Assembly (NCBI GenBank): GCA_022508865.1
Contig: JAFLUK010000086.1
Location: 1-6,523, forward strand
From: Oscillospiraceae bacterium
GTDB taxonomy: Bacteria; Bacillota; Clostridia; Oscillospirales; Acutalibacteraceae
Direction: 5' to 3'
DNA length: 6,523 nucleotides
The translations under genes and the position numbers were made by a program. This document shows positions 1 to 5,845 of the stretch, one piece after another (positions within the stretch are counted from its first letter, which is position 1; each line of letters starts with the position of its first letter). The notes under the pieces were generated by a model, which made no database searches, was not told where the DNA came from, and was given only the letters and a program-made list of their open reading frames with translations.

Positions 1-31
1 TTTTATTACTTATTTTTTACAACATATTAAA

Positions 32-1243
32 TTATTTTGTGAGGAAATAGCTCATCATTGTGTAACCTTTATCAATGAAATTGCCTGTGGATTTGGCGGT
101 TTCTTCTGTAAAGGTTTTTATTCCGTTGTTCTTTTCTTCCTTACTGTTGTAAATAATGTAAGGAACAGGATTTGAGGAATGCGTTTGAATCGAGAGTGGT
201 GTTGGGTGGTCAGGACAAACAAGAACAGCAAAATCATCAAATCCTTTTAAGAATTCTGTAACAGGGGTAAGGATTTTTTCATCAATCATCTCTATAGCCT
301 TGACCTTGTTGTTGTACTCCCCACGATGGCCGCATTCGTCAGGCGCTTCAACATGGATATATACAAGTTCCTGACCCTTTTTGAATTCTTCAATTGCGGC
401 TGTTGCCTTGCCTTCAAAGTTAGTGTCTATATAGCCTGTTGCGCCGTCAACATCAACACTGTTCATATCTGCACTGATTGCAATACCCTTAAGCAGGTCA
501 ACGGCTGAAATCATTGAACCCTTTTTGCCAAACTTTTTAAGGAAGCTGTCAAGAATAGTCTTTGTACCCTCTCCCCACAGCCAAATTGAGTTTGCAGGTT
601 TTCTGCCATTTTCAATTCTCTCTTTGTTTACCGGGTGATCCTTAAGCAAATCATAGGATTTTTTCATCAGCTCGTAAAGAGGCTGAACCAGCTCACCCTG
701 TGGGATATAGTCAGTAATAACTCTGTTTGGTATATCGTGAGGTGGTGTAAATGAAACCTTGTTCTTGTCACCTTTATCCCAAACAAGGCAATGTCTGTAA
801 GCAACTCCGGGGTAGAATTTAAAGATATCGTCTCCTAAATTCTCCTGCAAATAATTGATTAAAATTGTGGCCTCCTCTGTACTGATATCATCTGCGCAGT
901 AGTCAACCATTGTTTTCTTTTCATAATCTTCTTCGTCCGAAAGTGTAACAAGGTTACATCTGAGTGTTACGTCTGTGTCCTTTAAATCTATACCGATTGA
1001 GGCGGCTTCCAAAGGACTTCTTCCTGTATAGTAAACAGCGGAGTCATAGCCAAGAACCGAAAGGTTGGCAACGTCACTGCCTGGCTTCATACCATCGGCA
1101 ACGGTTTTTACCATACCGATTTCCCCTTTGGAAGCAAGGTAATCCATTGTTGGCTTTTTTGCAAGCTCCATTGGGGTTTTATTACCTAATTTTTCAAATG
1201 GCTCGTCAGCCATTCCGTCACATAGCATTACAAGATATTTCAT
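32..1243 (-). CDS. Archaeal-type cofactor-independent phosphoglycerate mutase-like protein (possible homoserine kinase)
   Basis: This 403-aa cytoplasmic protein belongs to the alkaline-phosphatase superfamily, archaeal-type iPGM branch (COG3635-like). The expected metal and nucleophile positions are visible: Asp9 in CDGMAD, Ser56 in GSDVANLS, Asp302 and His306 in APDECGHRG, Asp345-His346 in PDHPTP, and His355 in THSSNP. GRSPLEAASIG (74-84) and NSIWLWGEG (218-226) are also typical of the bacterial subgroup. Family members are annotated either as 2,3-bisphosphoglycerate-independent mutase (3-PG to 2-PG) or as a proposed alternative homoserine kinase (TIGR02535-type) for threonine synthesis; the sequence alone does not decide between them. 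The length is normal for the family, with no visible damage. The ATG lies 18 nt after the prfB stop, behind an AGAGGAG site, so cotranscription with prfB is likely. No convincing hairpin terminator fits in the 31 nt after the stop. Family assignment is firm; substrate is uncertain. Confidence 0.9.
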   Translation of the reverse strand: MKYLVMLCDGMADEPFEKLGNKTPMELAKKPTMDYLASKGEIGMVKTVADGMKPGSDVANLSVLGYDSAVYYTGRSPLEAASIGIDLKDTDVTLRCNLVTLSDEEDYEKKTMVDYCADDISTEEATILINYLQENLGDDIFKFYPGVAYRHCLVWDKGDKNKVSFTPPHDIPNRVITDYIPQGELVQPLYELMKKSYDLLKDHPVNKERIENGRKPANSIWLWGEGTKTILDSFLKKFGKKGSMISAVDLLKGIAISADMNSVDVDGATGYIDTNFEGKATAAIEEFKKGQELVYIHVEAPDECGHRGEYNNKVKAIEMIDEKILTPVTEFLKGFDDFAVLVCPDHPTPLSIQTHSSNPVPYIIYNSKEEKNNGIKTFTEETAKSTGNFIDKGYTMMSYFLTK

Positions 1244-1255
1244 ACTCTATTCTCT

Positions 1256-1262
1256 CTCCTCT
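1256..1262 (-). promoter_or_regulatory. Ribosome binding site of the mutase-like gene, touching the prfB stop codon
   Basis: Read on the minus strand this is AGAGGAG, 12 nt before the ATG at 1243, followed by further purine-rich GAGAG sequence. Its first base is the last base of the prfB TAA stop (1264-1262). This suggests that the two genes share a message and that ribosomes ending on prfB could reload on the next gene. Confidence 0.7.
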
Positions 1263-2371
1263 TATTCATTAGTGCTGTTCATTTTTAGATAAGCATTGAT
1301 AAATCCGTCTAAATCTCCGTCCATAACAGCGTTAACATTGCCTAATTCAAAGTTTGTTCTGTGGTCCTTAACAAGTGTATATGGCATAAACACGTAGGAA
1401 CGTATCTGACTGCCCCAAGTAATTTCCTTTTGGACGCCCTTGATATCCTCGATTTTGTCAAGATGTTCTCTTTCCTTAATTTCCATCAGCTTTGACATAA
1501 GCATTTTCATAGCCACATCTCTGTTCTGATATTGGCTGCGTTCAACCTGTGAAGCTACTACAATACCTGTTGGAATATGGGTAAGACGAACAGCAGATGA
1601 AGTTTTGTTAACCTTCTGACCACCTGCACCGGAGGCTCTGTATACGTCCATTTTTATATCTTCTTCTCTTATGTCAATTTTTATATCGTCATTAATTTCG
1701 GGCATAACCTCAAGTGAGCTAAAGCTTGTGTGACGTCTTCCTGCAGAGTCAAATGGTGATACTCTTACAAGTCTGTGAACACCGGCTTCGCTCTTAAGAT
1801 AGCCGTATGCATTTTCTCCCTCTATCAAAAGAACAGCAGACTTTAGACCTGCCTCGTCACCGTCAAGATAGTCAATCTCTTTAACATTGAAGCCATGGTC
1901 CGTTGCCCAGCGAGTATACATTCTGTAGAGCATTTCTGCCCAATCCTGTGCTTCTGTACCGCCGCTGCCTGCATGAAAGGTAAGAATTGCATTATTTTTA
2001 TCATATTCACCTGTCAGAAGTGTTTGAAGGCGTTGCTTTTCAAGCTCTTTTTCTACTTTTTCTACCTCTGAAAGTGCTTCATCCAAAAGGGTTAAGTCCT
2101 CTTCCTCGTCACCAAGTTCAATGAGTGCCAGTGTATCTTCGTACTGTGAAACAAGCGAATTAAAGTTATCTACCTTTGCATTAAGGTCAGATGTTCTCTT
2201 CAAAATCTTTTGGCTTTTTTCTATATCATCATAAAATCCCGGCTCGGCCGCTCTGTTCTCTAACTGCTGTATTTCACTTTTAATTGCTGCAAGGCCAAGT
2301 GCATCTGACAAATCATCAATGTCAGGCTTAAGCCCCTCCAGCTTCAATTTTAGTTCTTCAAACTGTACCAT
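1262..2371 (-). CDS. prfB: Peptide chain release factor 2 (RF2), uninterrupted frame
   Basis: RF2 recognises UGA and UAA stop codons in the ribosomal A site and triggers peptidyl-tRNA hydrolysis. The 369-aa product shows the RF2 stop-recognition tripeptide SPF at 205-207 (in RVSPFDSAGRRHTSFSS), which separates it from RF1 (PxT). The catalytic GGQ loop is at 250-252 (ASGAGGQKVNKT). The coiled N-terminal domain is at about 1-115, and the conserved WGSQIRSYV is near 319-327. Most bacterial RF2 genes need a +1 frameshift at a CUU-UGA site near codon 25. Here the frame is continuous, and codons 25-26 read CTT GGC (2294-2299), so the autoregulatory stop is absent. The ATG at 2371 has AAGAGG (2383-2388) 11 nt upstream and a sigma-A promoter before that. 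First gene of a unit with the mutase-like gene. Confidence 0.97.
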   Translation of the reverse strand: MVQFEELKLKLEGLKPDIDDLSDALGLAAIKSEIQQLENRAAEPGFYDDIEKSQKILKRTSDLNAKVDNFNSLVSQYEDTLALIELGDEEEDLTLLDEALSEVEKVEKELEKQRLQTLLTGEYDKNNAILTFHAGSGGTEAQDWAEMLYRMYTRWATDHGFNVKEIDYLDGDEAGLKSAVLLIEGENAYGYLKSEAGVHRLVRVSPFDSAGRRHTSFSSLEVMPEINDDIKIDIREEDIKMDVYRASGAGGQKVNKTSSAVRLTHIPTGIVVASQVERSQYQNRDVAMKMLMSKLMEIKEREHLDKIEDIKGVQKEITWGSQIRSYVFMPYTLVKDHRTNFELGNVNAVMDGDLDGFINAYLKMNSTNE

Positions 2372-2404
2372 ACTTATTTATACCTCTTTTTTAGACTGGA
2401 TTAT

Positions 2405-2433
2405 ATTATATCCTAAAATAAGGAAAATGTAAA
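2405..2433 (-). promoter_or_regulatory. Sigma-A promoter of prfB
   Basis: On the minus strand, TTTACA (2428-2433) and TATAAT (2405-2410) are separated by exactly 17 nt. Transcription would start near 2398, giving a leader of about 27 nt that contains the AAGAGG ribosome site. The leader is too short for a riboswitch. Confidence 0.75.
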
Positions 2434-2479
2434 TAATATGGTATAAATAAATGTATTTTTACAGATTTAGGTAATATAG

Positions 2480-2508
2480 TTGCAGAAAGCAATTTTTTTT
2501 GTTATAAT
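2480..2508 (+). promoter_or_regulatory. Sigma-A promoter of the RING/zinc-ribbon gene (and probably galU)
   Basis: TTGCAG (2480-2485) and TATAAT (2503-2508) are separated by 17 nt. Transcription would begin near 2515, leaving an AT-rich leader of about 70 nt. The ribosome site GAGGA sits at 2572-2576, 8 nt before the ATG at 2585. The promoter is back to back with the prfB promoter; their -35 boxes are 46 nt apart. I saw no convincing riboswitch or operator in the 213-nt intergenic region. Confidence 0.75.
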
Positions 2509-2584
2509 TATTGTGTATAAGAGTATTGTGATATATATAAACAAATATTAATAATGTAAATATAATTATATGAGGAAGAATTAA

Positions 2585-3631
2585 ATGGATTTTATCGGAT
2601 ACAGTTGTCCTGTCTGTGACAAGAACTTTCACGCAGATGACGACATTGTGGTTTGTCCTGTGTGTGGTACTCCGCACCACAGAGATTGCTATGAAAAAAA
2701 CGGTGAATGTATTAATGCAGATAAACATTCACAGGGATATAACTTTGAAACAGATGCTGATGAGAAGTCTGCACCGGACGGTGCAATAAAATGTAAGCAG
2801 TGTGGACACCTGAATCCTGAAGGATGCTTTTTCTGTTCACAGTGCAGGGCTCCTCTTGAAAACAGACAAAACGCTAATACTTATCAGGGCGGCAGTCCCT
2901 TTGGCGGTGCACCTTTTGGGGGCACACCCTTTGGCGGCGGTAATCCAAATGGAGGAAATCCCTTTGGGGGTAATATGGGCGGCTTTAATACTGTTCAGTT
3001 TGACCCAATGGCAGGGGTTTCTCCCGATGCTGAATTTGACGAGGGTGCCAAAGCAGGTGAGGTTGCAAAGTATGTTAAGCAAAACACCACCTATTTTATG
3101 CAGGTGTTTAATAAAATCAAAAATTTCGGCAAATCTAAATTCAGCTTTGCAGGATTATTCTTTGGCGGCGGATATTTGCTGTACAGAAAGCAATATGTTA
3201 TAGGCACTATTATCACTGTCATTATGGCGGCTTGCCTTATTTTTTCAACATATGGTAATTTCACTGTTTTAAACAATATCTTAAATGATATTTACAGCGA
3301 CACTTCCATTAAACTCACATCATATACACAGCTTTTTTCTCTTGTTGGTGAAAAGATTAATCTCCTTGATATGCAAAGCTATGTAATTGTAATGGCAACA
3401 TTTGTATGTGAAATTATTTTTTACGGCCTATATTTATTCTGTGGCTTTAATGCAAACAGATTATATTATAAACATTGCTGCAAACAAGTTAATAAAATCA
3501 AAACAAATGCAACATCAGACACCGAGTCTGACAATCAACTGCAAACTAAGGGTGGTGTTAACACAGCTCTTGGCTTTAGTCTTTTGGCTGTGCTGCTGCT
3601 TATTAACTTTGTTCCGCAATTTATTTTTTAG
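2585..3631 (+). CDS. Membrane protein with prokaryotic RING-like finger, zinc ribbon and DUF2628-like region
   Basis: The 348-aa protein has four parts. (a) Residues 5-50 form a treble-clef/RING-like finger of the Prok-RING_1 type: C8-x2-C11, then DDDIVVC24-x2-C27, HH31-32, C35, C42 and probably H48. (b) Residues 70-87 form a zinc ribbon, C70-x2-C73 and C84-x2-C87, with an extra C81. (c) Residues about 100-135 are a Gly/Pro/Phe/Asn-rich linker built from PFGG repeats. (d) The C-terminal half is membrane-embedded: a DUF2628-like FSFAGLFFGGGYLLYRK hairpin (186-202), then likely helices at about 205-222, 266-288 and 327-346. No signal peptide is seen, so the zinc modules are probably cytoplasmic. 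The exact function is unknown; such domains usually mediate protein contacts, and ligase activity cannot be assumed. The gene is followed 23 nt later by galU, which suggests cotranscription and perhaps an envelope role. ATG chosen because of GAGGA 8 nt upstream. Confidence 0.9.
   Translation: MDFIGYSCPVCDKNFHADDDIVVCPVCGTPHHRDCYEKNGECINADKHSQGYNFETDADEKSAPDGAIKCKQCGHLNPEGCFFCSQCRAPLENRQNANTYQGGSPFGGAPFGGTPFGGGNPNGGNPFGGNMGGFNTVQFDPMAGVSPDAEFDEGAKAGEVAKYVKQNTTYFMQVFNKIKNFGKSKFSFAGLFFGGGYLLYRKQYVIGTIITVIMAACLIFSTYGNFTVLNNILNDIYSDTSIKLTSYTQLFSLVGEKINLLDMQSYVIVMATFVCEIIFYGLYLFCGFNANRLYYKHCCKQVNKIKTNATSDTESDNQLQTKGGVNTALGFSLLAVLLLINFVPQFIF
2894..2983 (+). repeat. In-frame 15-bp repeats encoding a PFGG linker
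   Basis: Three adjacent 15-bp units (2894-2908, 2909-2923, 2924-2938) encode SPFGG, APFGG and TPFGG. A diverged 18-bp unit (GNPNGG), another 15-bp unit (NPFGG, 2957-2971) and a short NMGG remnant follow. The units differ at synonymous sites, so the array is not a recent perfect duplication. Copy-number change would keep the reading frame. The linker separates the zinc-binding head from the membrane part. Confidence 0.85.
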
Positions 3632-3654
3632 TTTAAAACACATGAGGTAATTCT

Positions 3655-4527
3655 ATGAAAATCACAAAAGCAGTTATTCCTGCGGCGGGGCTTGGTACAA
3701 GAGTACTTCCGGCAACAAAATCTATGCCGAAAGAAATGTTTCCTATTGTTGACAAGCCTGCAATTCAGTATATTGTTGAAGAAGCAGTAAAGGTGGGTAT
3801 TACAGATATTCTCATTATCACAAATCGTGGTAAGGGAATTATTGCAGACCACTTTGACCGCACACCTGAACTTGAAAAAGCACTGGACAAGCCCGAAAAA
3901 CAGGAAATGTTGGAAACAGTTAAGAACATTTCAAATCTTGCAAACGTTACATTTATCAGACAAATTGAAACAAAGGGACTTGGTCACGCAATTTTAAGAG
4001 CAAAGAACTTTGTGGGTAATGAACCCTTTGCAGTAATGTATGGTGACGATGTTATTATTGGTGAAGACCCTGCAATAGGTCAGCTTATAAGAGCATATGG
4101 TGAATTTGGCAAGGGTGTTGTTGGTGTTAAGCTGATGCCCGAGGAAGAAATGCACAAGTACGGCTCACTAAAGGTTGAAAATATCCACCACAATGTATTT
4201 AAGTGCACAGATATGGTTGAAAAGCCTGCCACTAAAGAAGAGATACTATCATGCTACTCTATACTTGGCAGATGTGTTCTCCCGCCTGAAATATTTGATG
4301 TTCTTGAAAATACACAGCCCGGTAAGAATGGAGAAATTCAACTGACAGACGCAATGAGGGAAATTGCAACTACTGTTGGTATGACCGCAGTGGAATACAC
4401 CGGCACAAGGTACGATATGGGCAACAAACTGGGGCTTTTGCAGGCTTCTATTGAAGTGGGTCTTGAACATCCCGAAATTAAAGACGGACTTAAAGAGTAC
4501 CTTAAGAATCTTGTAAAAAACTTATAA
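3655..4527 (+). CDS. galU: UTP-glucose-1-phosphate uridylyltransferase (UDP-glucose pyrophosphorylase)
   Basis: This cytoplasmic enzyme makes UDP-glucose and pyrophosphate from UTP and glucose 1-phosphate, supplying glycolipid, capsule, teichoic-acid and galactose pathways. The 290-aa length matches bacterial GalU/GtaB. Visible motifs are the nucleotide-binding loop PAAGLGTRVLPATKS (9-23) with Lys26 in PKEM, GLGHAI (108-113), the metal/nucleotide aspartates in YGDDV (129-133), MVEKP with Lys190, GEIQLTDA (226-233) and TRYDMGNKLG (251-260). All expected signature positions seem intact. The ATG has GAGG 7 nt upstream (3644-3647) and lies 23 nt after the stop of the RING/zinc-ribbon gene. I see no separate promoter, so it is probably read from the 2480 promoter and ends at the hairpin after it. 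GalU and its paralogues (gtaB, yngB, hasC types) cannot be told apart here. Confidence 0.95.
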   Translation: MKITKAVIPAAGLGTRVLPATKSMPKEMFPIVDKPAIQYIVEEAVKVGITDILIITNRGKGIIADHFDRTPELEKALDKPEKQEMLETVKNISNLANVTFIRQIETKGLGHAILRAKNFVGNEPFAVMYGDDVIIGEDPAIGQLIRAYGEFGKGVVGVKLMPEEEMHKYGSLKVENIHHNVFKCTDMVEKPATKEEILSCYSILGRCVLPPEIFDVLENTQPGKNGEIQLTDAMREIATTVGMTAVEYTGTRYDMGNKLGLLQASIEVGLEHPEIKDGLKEYLKNLVKNL

Positions 4528-4542
4528 TTTCCAAACTAAAAT

Positions 4543-4579
4543 AAGCACCTTTGAGCAAAGCGGCTCTTGGGTGCTTTTT
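4543..4579 (+). terminator. Rho-independent terminator after galU, likely bidirectional
   Basis: AAGCACC (4543-4549) pairs with GGTGCTT (4570-4576), and GAGC (4553-4556) pairs with GCTC (4563-4566). A small TTT/TTG internal loop separates the two stems, and the apical loop is 6 nt. The hairpin runs into TTTTT and further T-rich sequence. It starts 15 nt after the galU stop. On the minus strand the same hairpin is followed by ATTTTAGTTT, so it may also end the PHP transcript, whose stop is about 24 nt away. Confidence 0.85.
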
Positions 4580-4599
4580 ATTATTTCTATGAATTTTTA

Positions 4600-5418
4600 T
4601 TAAATTTTCACTTCTATGGGATTATGCTTTTCGTAATAATAATAAGATGTAAAGCCAAGACTTTTCAGAAGTTCTATCCCCTTGTCCAAATCTCTGCCTA
4701 ATTCTTCTTTTTTGTGAGCATCACTTCCAAGGGTTATAAGGCAGCCGCCAAACTCCTTGTATCTATTCAATATATCCCTGTCTGCCATTGGTCGTGCAAG
4801 GGGCTTACTAATTGTTGAAGTATTAATTTCTAAAGCTTTATTATTCTTTACAAGAATTTTAAGAATCTCATCAATTATATTATTATGCTTTGTGTAGTCA
4901 ATTTTTAAATCTGTTCTTTCTGCAATATATCTTGCAGGGTAATCAAAGTGTGCAAGCGAATCAAAACCATTCCATTTTACCACTTCAAGCTGTTCATTAA
5001 AATATTCTGTCAGCAAAATATCTATATTATCCTCATTATATTCAAGAAAATAAAAATCTTTTCTATTCCTCACCTCATGGGTAGAGGCTAGAATAAAATC
5101 GAACTCTGCAAGACCAAGAGCAAATTCTGTCTTTTGAGGAAAATGTGTAGGTTCACCCAGCTCTATACCTGTAAGTACCTTTATTTTATTCTTATAAAGC
5201 TGTGCTGCTCTTTTTGTTTCTGCCACTGATTTTGGAATTACTTCTTCAAGGACAACACAAAACTCGTTGTTTTTGTCGCCTATTCCCACAACATCGCAGT
5301 GGTCGGTGATAGTTATAACACTAATACCCTTTTCTATTCCCTGTTTTATCATTTCCTCCACAGGTACATTTCCGTCAAAGGAAAACTCCGAATGAATGTG
5401 ACTGTCGCACAAATACAT
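4600..5418 (-). CDS. PHP-domain phosphatase, probable histidinol-phosphatase (HisK/HisJ family)
   Basis: This 272-aa PHP-superfamily metal-dependent phosphatase most resembles Firmicutes-type histidinol-phosphatases, which convert L-histidinol phosphate to histidinol late in histidine synthesis. The expected metal ligands are present: His7 and His9 (DSHIHSEFS), Asp39-His40 (TITDHCD), Glu86 (GIELGE), His114 (ASTHEV), His157 (LAHFDYP), and Asp233 with His235 (GSDAH). Length fits the family. The frame is open to an ATG at 5481, but that would add 21 residues (rich in Tyr/Ile, not family-like) without a ribosome site; the ATG at 5418 has AGAGGTG 6 nt upstream and begins directly at the MYLCDSHIHS motif, so it is preferred. 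No other his gene is in the window, so it is a stand-alone gene. A different phosphoester substrate is possible. Confidence 0.85.
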   Translation of the reverse strand: MYLCDSHIHSEFSFDGNVPVEEMIKQGIEKGISVITITDHCDVVGIGDKNNEFCVVLEEVIPKSVAETKRAAQLYKNKIKVLTGIELGEPTHFPQKTEFALGLAEFDFILASTHEVRNRKDFYFLEYNEDNIDILLTEYFNEQLEVVKWNGFDSLAHFDYPARYIAERTDLKIDYTKHNNIIDEILKILVKNNKALEINTSTISKPLARPMADRDILNRYKEFGGCLITLGSDAHKKEELGRDLDKGIELLKSLGFTSYYYYEKHNPIEVKI

Positions 5419-5424
5419 AATTGT

Positions 5425-5431
5425 CACCTCT
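5425..5431 (-). promoter_or_regulatory. Ribosome binding site that fixes the PHP gene start
   Basis: Read on the minus strand this is AGAGGTG, with 6 nt before the ATG at 5418. The alternative ATG at 5481 has only AT-rich sequence upstream, so this site decides the start. Confidence 0.8.
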
Positions 5432-5438
5432 GATTTTA

Positions 5439-5500
5439 TATCATAATATGTAATGCAATAAACATACTGAAAGTTTATCATAATATGTCTTTTAATGCAA
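5439..5500. repeat. Pair of direct repeats in the divergent intergenic region
   Basis: The 13-mer TATCATAATATGT occurs at 5439-5451 and again at 5476-5488 (37 bp apart). Each copy contains the near-palindrome CATA-A-TATG. Each is followed by TAATGCAA, at 5451-5458 (overlapping the repeat by one base) and at 5493-5500 (4 nt after it). The repeats lie between the PHP gene start and the ACT gene promoter. They could be operator sites or remnants of a duplicated promoter segment. Confidence 0.7.
5472..5500 (-). promoter_or_regulatory. Candidate promoter of the PHP gene
   Basis: On the minus strand TTGCAT (5495-5500) and TAAACT (5472-5477) are 17 nt apart. Matches to consensus are only moderate (3 of 6 and 4 of 6). 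Other AT-rich hexamers nearby could serve instead. It would start transcription near 5465 and leave a leader of about 47 nt. Confidence 0.35.
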
Positions 5501-5528
5501 GAAATTGCCTTTACTTTTGGGCATTAAA
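5491..5528. promoter_or_regulatory. Candidate operator: 8-bp inverted repeat around the ACT-operon -35 box
   Basis: TTTAATGC (5491-5498) and GCATTAAA (5521-5528) are perfect inverted copies separated by 22 nt. The -35 box of the plus-strand promoter lies between them, and the left arm overlaps the candidate PHP -35 box. The arm-to-arm centre distance is 30 bp, near three helical turns. No known regulator motif is recognised. Confidence 0.4.
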
Positions 5529-5538
5529 GTAGTATAAT
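5510..5538 (+). promoter_or_regulatory. Sigma-A promoter of the ACT-domain/UPF0210 operon
   Basis: TTTACT (5510-5515) and TATAAT (5533-5538) have a 17-nt spacer. Transcription would start near 5545, giving a leader of only about 23 nt that holds the GGAGG ribosome site (5557-5561). Confidence 0.7.
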
Positions 5539-5567
5539 GATACAGAATTTAAAAACGGAGGTATATT

Positions 5568-5831
5568 ATGAAAGCTGTTATTACTGTTGTGGGTAAGGAT
5601 ACTGTGGGCATACTTGCAAAGGTTTCTGCTGTTTGCTCCGAGCACGAGGCTAATGTTATTGAGGTTTCCCAGAGCGTTTTGCAGGATATGTTTGCAATGA
5701 TTATGCTTGTTGATCTTAAAAAGAAAAACTTTGCAGAGCTTTCATCCAACCTTGAAAAACTAGGTGATGAAAATAATCTTAAAATTCATTCTATGCACGA
5801 AGACATTTTTAATTCTATGCATAGGATTTGA
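5568..5831 (+). CDS. ACT-domain protein, UPF0237 family
   Basis: This small 87-aa cytoplasmic protein consists of a single ACT domain. It starts MKAVITVVGKDTVGILAKVS, with the typical first strand and the G-x-D-x-x-G-I-L turn at 9-16. The first helix and second strand follow (ANVIEVSQSVLQDMFAMIMLVDL, about 28-50), then a second helix (about 54-66) and an IHSMHEDIF tail. ACT domains usually bind amino acids and act as sensors; UPF0237 resembles the GcvR-type regulators, but its ligand is not established. Length matches the family. The start has an ideal GGAGG 6 nt upstream. It is followed 14 nt later by the UPF0210 gene, a pairing known in many Firmicutes (streptococci, clostridia), so the ACT protein may regulate or partner that protein. 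Confidence 0.9.
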   Translation: MKAVITVVGKDTVGILAKVSAVCSEHEANVIEVSQSVLQDMFAMIMLVDLKKKNFAELSSNLEKLGDENNLKIHSMHEDIFNSMHRI

Positions 5832-5845
5832 TGAGGTAATACTAA

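Noticed and set aside
1..31. Terminator of the prfB/mutase unit
   Set aside because: The minus-strand sequence after the stop is A/T-rich, but I cannot find a GC-containing hairpin in the 31 available bases; it may lie outside the window.
964..1272. Open frame of 102 aa on the plus strand
   Set aside because: It lies antisense inside the mutase-like gene with a biased, non-family composition and no ribosome site. It is a shadow of the real gene.
2509..2584. Riboswitch in the leader of the zinc-ribbon gene
   Set aside because: The leader is short and almost entirely A/T, with no stable stems or conserved aptamer motifs that I can see.
2459..2728. Open frame of 89 aa on the minus strand across the intergenic region
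   Set aside because: It overlaps the plus promoter and the zinc-finger coding region antisense. It has no ribosome site or recognisable domain.
2585..2800. Part of a bacterial ubiquitin-like conjugation system
   Set aside because: The RING-like finger is suggestive, but no E1-like, E2-like, ubiquitin-like or JAB-protease gene occurs in the window; neighbours are prfB and galU.
2894..2983. CRISPR-like array
   Set aside because: The repeats are 15 bp, contiguous, in frame and without spacers. They encode a peptide repeat.
2856..3203. Open frame of 115 aa on the plus strand inside the zinc-ribbon gene
   Set aside because: It is out of frame with a gene that has clear domains throughout and is explained by the repetitive Gly-rich stretch.
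5419..5481. N-terminal extension of the PHP protein to the ATG at 5481 (21 extra residues)
   Set aside because: There is no ribosome site before 5481, the extra residues do not look like the family, and the extension would run through the candidate promoter and the repeats. The ATG at 5418 has a strong ribosome site.
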